In this document: one piece after another, positions 22,422 to 32,924 of the stretch | How the letters are laid out: each line of letters starts with the position of its first letter | Numbering within the stretch: position 1 is the stretch's first letter | Assembly: GCA_022478985.1 (NCBI GenBank) | Contig: JAKSZP010005270.1 | Span: 248,001-312,000, forward strand | Reading direction: 5' to 3' | Source of the DNA: Massospora cicadina | Taxonomy: Eukaryota > Entomophthoromycota > Entomophthoromycetes > Entomophthorales > Entomophthoraceae | Length of the DNA: 64,000 nt | Translations under genes and position numbers: made by a program | The notes under the pieces: generated by a model | What the model saw: only the letters and a program-made list of their open reading frames with translations | What the model was told of the DNA's origin: nothing | The model's database searches: none

Positions 22422-23115
22422 ATGCGTGGCAGATCCATGGAACAGACTGGCACCAGCAACGTGGATTCTTCACTGAACGTCGCTCCTTTAGTAGGGGTTA
22501 ACGTAGGCATTCCGGTGGATAAAATCGCTAGTGAGTATCCTCAATTCAGCAGGTGCATTTCTTCCTTTTTGAGTAGCACTAAGCCCTTGAATGTACAAGC
22601 AATAAGCACAAATAATTCTTCTTACTCGGAATTTACTTATTGTAACATAGTCGTTCAAAACACTAAAATCCGCGCTATCATAGACACAGGAGCACCTGTG
22701 AACATAGTCTCCACTCAGTTGATGTCTAAACTTATGTTGAAAATGGATGTGGACCATCGAGTAGTGTATGGGACCACGGGAACGCATAGCACTGTGTCAG
22801 AAGGAGCATATAGTACATTGCCTCTACAATTCAAATCATTCCAGGTATCTTCCCCAGCGGTGGTTTTGCCAAATAACCACTACAATATGTTAATTGGCGC
22901 AGCTTTTATGAGGAAAATTTGGCGTTGTGATAGATATGGCGGAAGAAACCCTTACCATATTTGGTCAACAAATTCCAGTATATTTTTCATCTGGTGGAAT
23001 CCCAACGGATCTAGACTACTCTGGTCAGGTCAATCTAGCATACGGTCAGAGCGATCCCTGTTTGCTACCAGTGACTGAGTCAGTGGACAGAAATCCTGCC
23101 CAAACAGATATATGA
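22422..23115 (+). pseudogene. G1 protease
   Basis: Open for 218 codons from 22422. The active site AIIDTGAPVNIVST is intact (about 22670-22712), followed by YGTTGTHSTVSEGAYS, PAVVLPNNHYNMLIG (flap and second hydrophobic-Gly motif) and AAFM. After 22920 the coding frame shifts and continues at 22927 with EETLTIFGQQIPVYF. Retropepsin family, matching the G4 protease segment by segment. Confidence 0.82.
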
Positions 23116-23176
23116 GTATAAAGGAATCCCACTTTGAGCAACGCGCCCTTTTAGCTTACCATCTGGACACCAGGGC

Positions 23177-23600
23177 ATGATAGGGACTGGGCTCAAAATT
23201 GAAGTCCCTAAGGGGCTCTATGGAGAAATCCTGGTGCCTCATCAGCACTCGTGGCTCAAACCACACATGGCTCCGGGGTTATTGTTTCCTGGGAATGGGG
23301 AGGTGAAGGTACTGCTAGCAAACCTGCAGAAGGAAACAATAATGATCAGTCGGCACCAAGTGGTGGCTTACCTACACTATGTCCCTATTGGGGAAGCTTG
23401 GCATATTCATGACTTTGGCCCATGGGAAGATCTCAGACTACCAACTCGCTCCTTGTTCAGTGTACTGGCCGTGGTTCCATGGGAAGCGCTCACGGGATTA
23501 TTTGCGGAACAACAAGATAAAGCTATGGCCATATTTGAAAAGTACTGGGATACTTTCACTAATGATGATCATGACTGGGGTGCGCTCAAGGGGTGGTAAA
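23177..23600 (+). pseudogene. G1 protease-RT connection and RT N-terminus
   Basis: Open for 140 codons: GTGLKIEVPKGLYGEILVPHQ, then NGEVKVLLANLQKETIMI, the connector commonly found between protease and RT in gypsy elements, ending in an acidic D.F..DDHDWG stretch before the RT palm. A stop at 23597 and a frame change follow. Confidence 0.65.
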
Positions 23601-24470
23601 TTGGATTGACACGGGGGATCACCCTACAATTCATTCATGACCTATTAGATGTTCAAGAGCAGCGGAAGAGGTTGTCTCCAATGAAGTAGATAAACTTATT
23701 AAGCAAGGAATTCTAGAGCCATTGAACAGTCCGTGGGCGTCACCTGTACTCATTGTCAAAAAGAAGAATAGCACAAACCAAGTGGTTATTGACTATCATA
23801 AACTCAATAATGTAACAAAGAAGGATTCTTACCCTCTTCTGTGGATTGATGATGCATTAGACCGATTGGGCAGGGTGAACTATTTTTTCCACCATGGATC
23901 TGATCTCAGGGTATTGGCGGATCAAATTGCCATTAATAGAATGGGAAAAATGTGCGATCATCACCTTGAGAGGATTGTTCCAGCTGACGCGCATGCTGCA
24001 AGGGTTGTGAAATGCTCTGGCTACATTCCAGCGTGCCATGGATATGATTTTAGATGATTTAAAGCTGTCCTGCATCTTAGTTTACCTTGACGATATCAAT
24101 GTGTTTTCGCGGACATTTACAGAGCACCTAAACCACTTGGAGCGAGTGTTACAGCGCTTCACCGCACTAATATCAAAATTAAACTCAAAAGTGCCATTTC
24201 TTTAAGGAGCAATTAGAATACCTCGGGTTTGCCATGAATTCACATGTAATATAAACCACAGCTGGCTAAAGTGGAAGCAATAAGCAAGATGACTTGGCCA
24301 GTGAATAAGCGGGACATTCAAGTGTTTCTGGGAATGGTTGGATATTACTGGCAGTTCATTCCCAATTTCAGCTGCATTGGGGCCCTGCTTTTTGAGCTAT
24401 TAAAGAAAATGCCACTTTCAATTGGACGGAAAGATGCCAGAATGCTTTTGATTTATTGTGTACCGCGTTA
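23601..24470 (+). pseudogene. G1 reverse transcriptase
   Basis: SPWASPVLIVKKKN and VVIDYHKLNNVTKKDSYPL (23722-23850) are in frame. MDLISGYWRIKLP (catalytic Asp, about 23893) and FQRAMDMILDDLK follow in other frames. The box LVYLDDINVFS is intact, with YLDD at 24083-24094. Connection FLGMVGYYWQFIPNFSCIG at 24320-24380. At least four frameshifts. RNA-dependent DNA polymerase of the Ty3/gypsy type. Confidence 0.82.
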
Positions 24471-24900
24471 GCAAGTGCACCCATTTTGCAATACCCCAAC
24501 TTTGATAACCTGTTTACAGTGCAAATGGATGCCTTGCTCTCCGCTATAGGGGCAGTATTATCTCAGAAGTACGATGATGGCGTGGAGCATCCTGTTGCCT
24601 TCTGTAGTCAAAGTTTGAACTGCCATGAACGGAACTACACCGTTACTGAGTGAGAATGTTTAGCGGTAATTTAAGCTTATAAACAGTTTTTAGTAACTGC
24701 TTGGGTTACAATTTTAAGTCATATAGGACCATGCTTCCTTGCATTGGTTGCAGAATATGCATGAACTGGAAGGGCAGCTCGCATGTTGGGCGTTGAAGCA
24801 GCAAGCATATGATTTTGAGATTTTGCCTAACTGGGAGTGAAACATCAAAATGTGGATTGTCTCTCTAGGCTGCCAACAATTGCAATCACAGCGGATCTAA
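24456..24900 (+). pseudogene. G1 RNase H
   Basis: TVQMDALLSAIGAVLSQ (first acidic residue), HPVAFCSQSLNCHERNYTVTE, then, past a stop, CLAVI-type and a VIQDHASLHWLQN segment, and LACWALKQQAYDFEI near 24790. Matches G4 and G0 RNase H. Confidence 0.78.
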
Positions 24901-25009
24901 CTGAAATAATGTATGAGAAGATGGTGATAAATAAATACCAGGATGAACCGCCGCATGTGATCAAGGTACTAGATGAACTTTAGGCGGATCCCTTTCTACA
25001 TGAGGGAGA

Positions 25010-26115
25010 ACTATATAAGCGGATTGGCGACCAGACGCTGAGTTTTCCTAAGCCTTTGGCCTGACCCTCGATAATTATGGATGCTCATTGGGCTGTTGGA
25101 CACGGAGGATTGCAGAAGATGTTAGAATTCTTGCAACCCCGATACTTCTGGAAAATCATGCATTGTGATGTATTGGAAACAGTTAGTTGCTGCCATCAGT
25201 GTCAAGTAGAAGAGCCTAACCGCAAGAAAACCATCTACCAACTAGTGAAACCCTGGTTCACATGGCACACAGTTTCCATTGATGTAGTGGGACCTCTGAC
25301 AAATAGTGCCAATCAATCCAAGTATATAATTGTCGCTATCAATCACTTGACCCAATGGGTGAAAGCCAGGGCTATTAGCGACTTGGGTGCGGTCACCACT
25401 TCCAAGTTCACTATGGAGTGCATTATACAGCGGCATGGCTGCCCGCAGTTCATTCTGATGGACAACAGAACCAACTTCACTTTACATATTTTGCCAAAGT
25501 TAAACGAGTTGATGGCGATTTGCAGGGTTTTGATCACCCCCTATCATCCAGAATCCAATGGGATGGTGGACTGAGTCAATGGAACCCTAGTGAACATACT
25601 CCACAAATTGATAATGCATTGGCCCTCAGAATGGAGTGCCCTTCTACCTACTGCTGTGTTTGCTTATGATATCAGCTATCATTTGGCCACTGGTAAGAGC
25701 CCATTTCAACTGCTGTATGGTTAACATCCGGCTCTGCCTGCCTTGTTATATTTGTGTGTAGAGGACACTGATGGGGTGAATCCTCAGTGATATCTAAATC
25801 AACTCACAGATACTTTGATCAAGTTGCAAACGGAAGCCTACTCCACTAGTATAGCGAAGAAAATCTGTGACCAGGTGGCTGACCAGAAGTGATGGAGCAC
25901 TCTTCTGTTGTTTGCTATAGATTATGTTTTATTCCACGACCAGCATGGATTCGGATGAAAAAATAAGCTCTCTGACATCTGGGTCAGCCCATTCAAGATT
26001 ATCAAGAAGACTGGCATGGACGTCTACACAATTAAGGAACCTGCTGGGGGTCAGGTTATCAATTGAGTCCACGCGAAGTTCCTTCGAGCATACAAACAGT
26101 AAGAACCTATCATCC
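25010..26115 (+). pseudogene. G1 integrase, catalytic Glu altered
   Basis: HHCC: DAHWAVGHGG (25080) and CCHQC (about 25188). Core: WHTVSIDVVGPL (catalytic Asp), ILMDNRTNF (second Asp), then SNGMVD followed by a stop where the family has NGLVER, so the catalytic Glu codon reads GAC and the next codon TGA. After this, FAYDISYHLATGKSPFQLLYG and a KNKLSDIWVSPFKI-type C-terminal module continue in other frames to the polypurine tract. Confidence 0.8.
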
Positions 26116-26118
26116 AGT

Positions 26119-26130
26119 CAAGGAGGGGGT
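26119..26130 (+). promoter_or_regulatory. G1 polypurine tract
   Basis: CAAGGAGGGGGT, directly before the 3' LTR. Confidence 0.8.
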
Positions 26131-26132
26131 AA

Positions 26133-26598
26133 TGTCATGATTCCAACTTGACTGGACAATAAGCTCTAATTCAATATGGCGGAATATATGGAATCCACTG
26201 GAATCAGACCATTACTGGTAATTCAAGTGCTTTAAAATGAGGCATTCAGTGAATTGAGAGGATTTATGTTGAGATTTGATATAAATAAGAGTAAGTCAAA
26301 AGGAAAGCAGAATAGAAGAGCACCAAACCAAGGATGCATCCAGATGAGGATCTCAAGGTATAAAGAGTCTGATGGAAGATAAAAGGTTTAGAGGTTTTTA
26401 TGAGAAAAGGAGAGCGCAGATAAAAGCTGCGATTATATTACAATAAAGATCAAAATAAAGGGCGATAGCTTCACATATATTTTATTAAGTCTATTATAAA
26501 ATTGGCGATCCTCATATTGTCCGATTTGGTTGCTCAGTGGCTCATACCCTGTTCAAACCCAACTCAGTGGAATCAAGCCTAAACACCAAGAATTAACA
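26133..26598 (+). repeat. G1 3' LTR
   Basis: 466 bp, TGTCATGATT to GAATTAACA. AATAAA at 26442-26447 and 26454-26459. Confidence 0.92.
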
Positions 26599-26603
26599 AA
26601 GTG
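26599..26603. repeat. G1 target duplication, right
   Basis: AAGTG, as at 20434-20438. Confidence 0.85.
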
Positions 26604-26850
26604 TTACAAAGCGGGAAAGTCTTGCCGTTTTGTTAGCAATCAAACATCTTAGAGCCCTATCTCTATGTCATCCACTTTATTCTCATCACTGATTATTCCT
26701 TGCTCTGATGGCTCCAGTAGATGAAGGACACAGATGTCCATTTAGCCAAATAGGTCTTAAGAATGGTAAGCTAGGCTTTCGCTATTGTTCATCATATGGG
26801 AGAAATTTACCAGAATGCCGATAGCCTCTCTAGGATGCTGTTTCTGGCTG
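26604..26850 (+). pseudogene. G0 RNase H, second part
   Basis: Continues the frame interrupted at 20438: TKRESLAVLLAIKHL, then AIVHHMGEIYQNADSLSRM (about 26775-26830), the usual end of a retrotransposon RNase H. Confidence 0.75.
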
Positions 26851-26979
26851 CCTTAACCCCCAAGGAAGACTGACTGCATGATCTAATAGGCCAACCAGAA
26901 CGCTGGGTTTGGAAACTCCTGTAATCCAAGATGAGCTCCGAAAGATGACCCAAGGTATTCAGATCAAGGATGGGCTGTT

Positions 26980-27960
26980 TCTTTAAGAGGGTCAATAAGA
27001 TATGGCTTTCTTACATCCGCCCTTCTTCCCAAACTGACGTTATCCTAGTGAGTCATATGACTGTGTGACATGGAGCAGGAAAGAAGGCTCACGTGTGGTT
27101 AAAGTCATAATGTTACTGGGACCAAATGGTGGGAAACATCCAAGAGTTCTGAAAGCTTGTATGACTTGTTGATCCCAAAATCGGACCAGTCCTTGATACT
27201 AACACTCATTTATTTACTCAACGGGACCCTTCGTTGTCGCCAGCATTGATCTAGTAGGCCCTCTTCCCGCTGGGCTTCACAGTCATAAATATATCCTCCT
27301 AGACGTGAATCATCAGACCAAATAGGTTGAAGTAATTTTGGTCCCCACTGTCAATGCAAAAGCCACAGCTCTAAACCTTATTCATTTTCATTTTCACCCA
27401 TTATTGATGCCCACAAATTTTACTTTTGGACAAAAGATTAAATTTCACCTTGCAGGTACTCAAAGAACTCAACCTTGCTTTTTCGCACTAACCAAAGTTT
27501 AGCAGCCCTTACAACCCATCAACCCGTGGTTGGTGGAACGCTCTAACATAACCCCTATCTCTATTTTGCAGAAGATGGCTGCCTCCTATCCAGCTCAATG
27601 GAATCATTATCACCCAGCGCTTAGCTTGCCTATAGAATAAGCTTTCACTAAGTCATTAAGATGTTCCCCTTTGAGGCTCCTTGTGGACATGCATGACTCC
27701 CAAGTAGCATTCAACCTTTGCATGAGACCTCCATCCTGAGAAGTCTGATTTAACCTGGAGTGCTTTAGTTTCTGAAATTGTCCGACCTTAAGCCCTAGCA
27801 CACAAGGCATCGTCACCACCACAGGAAGAGAGAGATCCCAGATTTAACTTCAGCTGCCCTCTTACCCATTTTCAATTAGGTGACCTCATTCTCTTTTATC
27901 ACCATATACTCAGAGGTCAACAGAATTGTAAGGAGAGCGTCTATAACTCTCCTGTTCCCA
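26980..27960 (+). pseudogene. G0 integrase
   Basis: A zinc-region remnant near 27100-27180 (YWDQMVGNIQEF), then VASIDLVGPLPAG (catalytic Asp, about 27235), KYILLDVNHQTK, VPTVNAKATAL, and further on THFQLGDLILFYHHILRG (27865-27915), the start of the C-terminal module. The rest of that module resumes near 28740. Highly decayed. Confidence 0.7.
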
Positions 27961-28735
27961 GATTGGCGGTGTCTGGGCACAAGCTCAACGCCAGGGAACT
28001 AGCCGTTAGAATAAAATTAATTATTGCCCAACAGAGGGTGCTGGAGCAATAATAATATATATAAAGAAATGCTAGAATGATCCAGCCAAAAACATCGCGG
28101 TGCACATGGAGGGAAGAAATAAACGACCCAGGTTGGAGGGTACCTGGGCGGACCAATGGTGCACGATGGGAGAATTGGACTGTGTTTAGAATGGCAAGGT
28201 TAACAGAGTGTGAGACCTCCTCAAAGAGGTTTGCGCACAGGATCGTTAAAAAAGCATAAGGTAAAATGGTATATTGGGGACAAGGTTTGTAGGGAAGTTG
28301 ACCAACAAAGAATGTTGGTTAAGGAAAACTTATTAGAGTTGAGCAGGGAAATAGGGGTTATGTGCAGTGGGACAAGCAATGACTCACCAATAGGGCAACA
28401 CAGCTGTCCAAGTTGGTTGAATAGGCTGAAACTTACTTCACTAAATTGATCAACTGAAGTTGAATCTGACCTGAGCGCGTTATTTCAAAATGAGAACAGG
28501 TTTTGAAACCCCGCTCCTTGACAAACTGAATTGAACTATCCACGTTCATTCAGTAAATCATTTTTTAACGCCTGGCTTAACGTCAGAGGCTGGGCGTTTG
28601 GCACACCACTATTCCCAACCTGGGCATATTTTTCCCAAACCCAGCGCTGGTATAGGGTGTGCTTCAGGTCTGGGAGGCCCTGTAGCTTCACTTTTTGGGC
28701 CTATAAACGCCCAGCCTTATCTTTGAGGTTGGTCC
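27960..28735. other. Unclassified insertion in G0 integrase, with a foldback segment
   Basis: Separates two parts of one integrase C-terminal module. Holds a dense inverted-repeat region at 28560-28730: AGGCTGGGCGTTT (28587-28599) is the exact reverse complement of 28705-28717, and CACACC...TAT / TATAGGGTGTG arms lie inside. No transposase frame and no clear duplication. It may be a small foldback or MITE-like insert. Confidence 0.4.
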
Positions 28736-28960
28736 CCACTATTGTTTCATGTTCACATGACAAAAATAAGCTTGATGTTTTTGGTCCAGACCTTATAAGG
28801 TCATTCATAAGGTGAACTCAGAGAACTCCATTACTGATGTCAATCATAAGAAAGTGGTGAATCAAGTGTATGGCCAGTTCCTCCAACCCTATACCCCTCT
28901 GACAGGGTCTTGAGGATGGCGTTGTTAGGATTAGAGATGACAAGTGAGCCAAAATTCCTG
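28736..28960 (+). pseudogene. G0 integrase end and possible LTR start
   Basis: KNKLDVFGPDLIR (a GPY/F-like module), then NHKKVVNQVYGQFLQPYTPL near 28830-28900. A purine-rich GTCTTGAGGATGG run and TGTTAGGATTAG (28921) could be the polypurine tract and LTR start. Confidence 0.5.
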
Positions 28961-29012
28961 CTCTAAATTGAGCCCCAACAGATCAACTCTCAAACCAGTG
29001 CATAAGGAACTT

Positions 29013-29266
29013 TACCCTGCAGGCACCAAAACTAGATTCATTCAGGAAGCATCACATGTACAAGAATAATGAAAAAACCTTCAGAGATCCTCTCACTGCT
29101 TCTCAGATCATGAGAGGCGTGGCCCTCACCGCTGCAATCATGAGGCTGATGCCGTACAATGAGGGCGCCAAACAGGTGTTTGATTTTGAAGGTAGTGAAA
29201 GATCCTGATCTTACAGGGTATGAAGTCCCTGAGGCAGCATATTACAACTTGCCCTACAAATATTGA
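29013..29266 (+). pseudogene. Unassigned short protein, one frameshift
   Basis: A frame beginning about 29013 reads to about 29205: DSFRKHHMYKNNEKT, then DPLTASQIMRGVALTAA and LMPYNEGAKQVFDFE. It continues after a +1 shift with DPDLTGYEVPEAAYYNLP and a TGA at 29266. About 80 residues. The composition is protein-like and unlike the random frames around it. I do not recognise a family. It could be a Gag segment of an unlisted element or an exon fragment of a host gene. There is a TATA-poor AT-rich surrounding and no start codon can be chosen. Confidence 0.35.
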
Positions 29267-29974
29267 TGCATTATAAATTAATAAAGTAGTCTATATGCCC
29301 ATCTTTTTGTTTTTTTGACCTCTCTGCTAATTATCAGCTTTGAGCACATTATTAGACTCAGCAACAATCAAGAGAATGTTATGCTGAGACTACAAAGAGT
29401 GAATGCTGTTCCAGGATACACAGATTAGGCCAATTGGGCTACTCTAACCCATTGCGCCTTTACATGATTCTAAAACTTGATTTAACGCTACAAAATGGAC
29501 ACCTTGAGTTCCCCAATAATGTTGAATAGAAACCATCAAGTGAAAGTTTCTCCTCTTCATCTCAGTCAAGTAGGTTTCAACTGGCCAACTTCTGGACAGG
29601 GATCCTGGGTTTAAACTTATCTGATTCTTTAATGGATTAAAGCACTACATATGGCTATATTTTCATATTAATTTTTACAATTGTTTTTTGGGAGACCCAG
29701 AATTACACTATAAAGATAAATTGATAATTTTAATTTTTCTAAATGAAAAAATTGTATGATTTGTCTCTTTAGATGCACATCTACCCAAACTTCTTTACTT
29801 GGGTATGTATTCTGGGCTGCAAATGCTTATTAACTACTATAAAGTGATCTTTTAACTTATTGTATATCTTTAAAAATGACACTTTTTCAGATTTATTTTT
29901 CTTCTCTCACCAATATCTTTTCTTTCTTTGTGCATACATGAGCCTTAAAGTTCAAAACTCATGCTTTTCCCACT

Positions 29975-29995
29975 TTATTGCGCTACTGTTTAAAT
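29975..29995. repeat. S2 target duplication, left
   Basis: TTATTGCGCTACTGTTTAAAT, matching 30122-30142 at 19 of 21 positions; both differences are transitions. Confidence 0.75.
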
Positions 29996-30121
29996 AAAAT
30001 ACCCTAGGTGAGTTGACCTTGCGACAAATATACCACACTGAGAATTTTTTAGCCAGTACAGGTTTTGAACTAAAGATCTGCACTAGGGTATAAGCACTTT
30101 TACCTGCTAGGCTACCCACCC
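29996..30121 (-). mobile_element. S2: short tRNA-derived SINE
   Basis: 126 bp. On the minus strand it begins GGGTGGGTAGCCTAGCAGG, which contains a good pol III A box (TAGCCTAGCAGG, + strand 30103-30114), then a B-box-like AGTTCAAAACC (30061-30071) 32 bases later, then a short tail whose + strand is TAGGTGAGTTGACCTTGCGA (30005-30024). The tail matches that of S3. The 21-bp flanking duplication supports insertion by LINE machinery. Non-coding. Confidence 0.75.
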
Positions 30122-30142
30122 TTATTACGCTATTGTTTAAAT
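30122..30142. repeat. S2 target duplication, right
   Basis: TTATTACGCTATTGTTTAAAT, partner of 29975-29995. Confidence 0.75.
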
Positions 30143-30589
30143 GAGGCGATATTGGTTTAATTTTAGGCTATTCTTCCTCTAACTATTAGTCAAAAATTAA
30201 TTTACCCACTTCAATCTTTATAAGCAACCTTTATTAAAATTTTCCTTACACAAGTTTTGGATTTTTTATATGTCTTCTTAATATGTATATAGATTCATAA
30301 CAAAACTAAAGCTTCTTGAAAAACAATATAAAGTGCTAAAATCATATATGTAGGCAGCAATAGTATTAAAATTACTTACAATTTAAAGGAGCAACGGATT
30401 ATATAGAAAGCATTATCAGCATGCAGTTTAAAATAGATTTTTGTTTTATAAGTTCTTAGAGTCTTGTGATTCCATATCAAGTTTTAGTAGTAGAACTTTC
30501 GGTTTAAACCCAGTGAAGTCAAAATAAAAACCTATTAATTTAGAGCTATCTTTTGCTTTGATTAGTAAATTAATCAAAACTCATATTTA
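30143..30589. other. AT-rich spacer, no gene seen
   Basis: No frame or repeat partner recognised. Confidence 0.5.
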
Positions 30590-30959
30590 GTAAAATCTAC
30601 TTTTGCCGCCTTTCACCAGCGCCAAACCCAGTTTATGTTGACTAGATTGACGCCTGCTGCCCCCACATGGGTTGTGATGCGCCACCTCCTGGCATTTATC
30701 AGCCCTCACTGAAAAGCCCCGGGATAGCCCAGCTAGCCCTGAAAACACTTCCAGTTGCTACATACTGCCTTGGGACTTGGCCCACCACCTCACACGCTCC
30801 CAGATAGTGCTTCAAAGCTCCCTGTTGCACCCTTGGAGCAACCTTCATTTCACCCTTTGGGTTTAGTATGGTAACCTCTTCCCTTACTTAAGTGCAGCCT
30901 TCATTAAGATGTCCATGGCAGATTACAAACCCGCTTATTTAAAGATTTACGCCCCTTTA

Positions 30960-31755
30960 AGTGGTACTTTGGTCTTGGCTTCTCTTTAGAAGCCCATCTG
31001 TGGTGGAAGCACGGCTGCCTTTAATTATAAAGATACACCAATCGCAACCATACAAACTCACTTGCTGGATGAGGCCACACTGGTGGTCCTTTTTGTCAGA
31101 TTGCCCTCCCTCCTTATCCCCAAAAACGCCTTTGCCACAAGCTTACATAGGGCTTGATTTCCTATGGCGCTGACCCCATGCTGAAAATCATGGTTTCAAA
31201 TGGCGCTGACCATATTTCTGGTCCTTGCGCATTTGCTACAGTCCACCCATTCTATTGGGACATCCACTTCACAACACCTCCACACGCCATGATCAGATCA
31301 GCCCCTAATCATTCCTCCTGGGCGTGCGTTGAGAAAAGCCAAGCCATTTGTCCCTTGTGCTTTGCCCTTGACCACTCAAAGTGCAAGTACCCAGCAAATT
31401 CCGTCAAAACTTCCTCTGCTACTTTACCTTCTGGTGTAAGCCCCACTACTGATTCTAGTAAATTTTTCACATAGGGAATAATTCTCCCCCCACTCTGACT
31501 ACTGCAAGTGTTTTCACCGCTCTACCCACCTTGTGTCATCATCCTCAGCCATATCTGAGCAGATGGCAGCTTATGAACCAGGGGAATTGCTTGGACCACT
31601 GTGCATGGCCAATCAGCTCCTGCTACCCCACTAATTCCTGTCGCTGGCCCAGAGTTTGACGTGTCATATCCATTTGACGTCCTTTAATGGATTGACAACT
31701 ATGAAATTACTTACAGAATTAAACCTGACTTCTACTGGTCCAAATTTTTTACACA
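30960..31755 (+). pseudogene. Z2 ORF1-like protein, N-terminal part
   Basis: EATLVVLFVRLPSLLIPKN (about 31068-31125, the first strand and helix of the RRM-like region), MVSNGADHISGPCAFATVHPF (31190-31250), then CPLCFALDHSKCKY (31350-31390), a knuckle in which the last Cys is shifted relative to Z1 (C-x2-C-x4-H-x2-C). Then SYPFDVL*WID and FFTQPP at the G2 insertion point. Same architecture as Z1 and LINE ORF1. Confidence 0.6.
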
Positions 31756-31761
31756 ACCCCC

Positions 31762-32902
31762 TGTGATGAACGGGGTCCCTCCACATTGACATGAAACAGT
31801 TGGGTAAAAGGGCCCAGGTGAGGGCCTACAATCATGAGAGTGCTGCTGTGCTCAGGTCCTTCGTTCATTTGCTTGCTGAGAAATTGAGATATCCTTTGAA
31901 TATGGTAAGGACTATGCTAACACTAAGGATAACAGTCTGTCCACCAGAGAGAGAGTACAGAAAGGCGACTGCTCTGTCAAAGTCCAAGGAATGGTCCATT
32001 TTTTGCTCAAAATCCAGGGTTTCTCTCCAAAAATTTGAATAAATGATTTTAAGATTAAAGAATTTTGTTTCTGATTTTTATAAGGATTTTTAAATGCATA
32101 TATCAGAAGACAAAGTTGTCTTAAACACCTTCATCTTGTTGTATTTATGTATGGGAATGGGGGATTTGAGGGAATTTGTTTCTGTGGAGTCTGCAGATGG
32201 CGGGCTATCTGTGGGCCTATTTTAAGAATCTCAGCCCCCAATATTCCCATCAGGCCCAATATAGACCCTTTTGTTAGGTACCCCAGGCGTTATGTAAACT
32301 TTTCCACATCTAATTCTGTTTGTCAAGGATAAATTAGAGCTTACATTTCCATGTCAACTTTTTGATTAAAATTCGTTAACAGTTTTTCAAGTGACTTCTG
32401 ATTTGCTCAGATGCTGCTCCCCTCTACTCTCATTACTTCCAAATTTAGAGTAATTCAGCTTGGCATCCCATGGTTCGCTGGGCTGCACTTTGCCATTGCT
32501 CTCAATATTCTTGATTAGCAGCGAATTTAGCTTAGCAGCTCCTGATTCGCTGAGCTGCCCCTTTGCCATGGTTCTTGATGTTACCACTTTTGGCATAATT
32601 CAACTTGGTAGCCCTTGATTCTCTGGACTGCCCTTTGCTGTTGTCATAATTATTTCGTGTTTTGGCAGATCTCAGGTTAGTGGCATTTTATTGGACTGCT
32701 CGCCATTTATGTCAGCCCTTTGCCACCTCCTCTCCAAAGTTTGTTTAATTTGTTGGCATCTAATTTGTCAGAATGTCTGTTCCAAGGGTCATTGCCCTCA
32801 AACCCCATAACTTTATCATTATCAATATTATTACAAACCCCAAACCCTGCCTTAGGTGTTGTCAGGGATATGTGGCGGTCAGGCAGCGCCTTGACCATCA
32901 CA
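31762..32902 (-). repeat. G2 3' LTR
   Basis: 1141 bp with inverted termini TGTGATG...CATCACA. Paired with 37676-38796. Contains five degenerate repeat units of about 72 bp (see 32399-32700). Confidence 0.85.
32399..32700. repeat. Five degenerate 72-bp repeat units inside the G2 3' LTR
   Basis: Core TGATTYGCTGRGCTGC recurs at about 32399, 32471, 32543, 32616 and 32687, with spacing 71-73 bp. The 5' LTR has the same array. The spacers vary more than the cores. Confidence 0.7.
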
Positions 32903-32914
32903 TCACCCCCTCAG
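32903..32914 (-). promoter_or_regulatory. G2 polypurine tract
   Basis: CTGAGGGGGTGA on the minus strand, directly before the 3' LTR. Confidence 0.7.
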
Positions 32915-32924
32915 AGGAGAGACC

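Larger units (their letters stand above)
20439..26598 (+). mobile_element. G1: Ty3/gypsy retrotransposon with both LTRs
   Basis: 6160 bp, bounded by 465/466-bp LTRs and a perfect 5-bp duplication AAGTG. It contains a primer site, gag with CCHC, protease, RT, RNase H, integrase and polypurine tract in the Ty3/gypsy order. The LTRs differ at roughly one base in ten by eye, mostly transitions, so the insertion is not recent. All genes carry stops or frameshifts. It is inserted in the RNase H of G0. Confidence 0.92.
17872..28960 (+). mobile_element. G0: old Ty3/gypsy element split by G1
   Basis: Plus-strand gag, RT and start of RNase H lie at 17872-20438. The same RNase H frame resumes at 26604 after G1 and its target duplication, followed by integrase to about 28900 with a further interruption at 27960-28735. 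Heavily mutated, with a stop every few tens of codons. A possible 3' LTR start TGTTAGGATT lies near 28921, but no LTR pair was found. Confidence 0.72.
28961..29995. other. AT-rich spacer with one short unassigned ORF
   Basis: Holds the short frame listed at 29013-29266. A weak tRNA-like stretch near 29575-29665 is noted under rejected items. Nothing else was recognised. Confidence 0.45.

Noticed and set aside
29575..29665. Possible SINE (TAGCCATATGTAG and AGTTTAAACCC on the minus strand, with a weak tail)
   Set aside because: Boxes are weak and no duplication was found.
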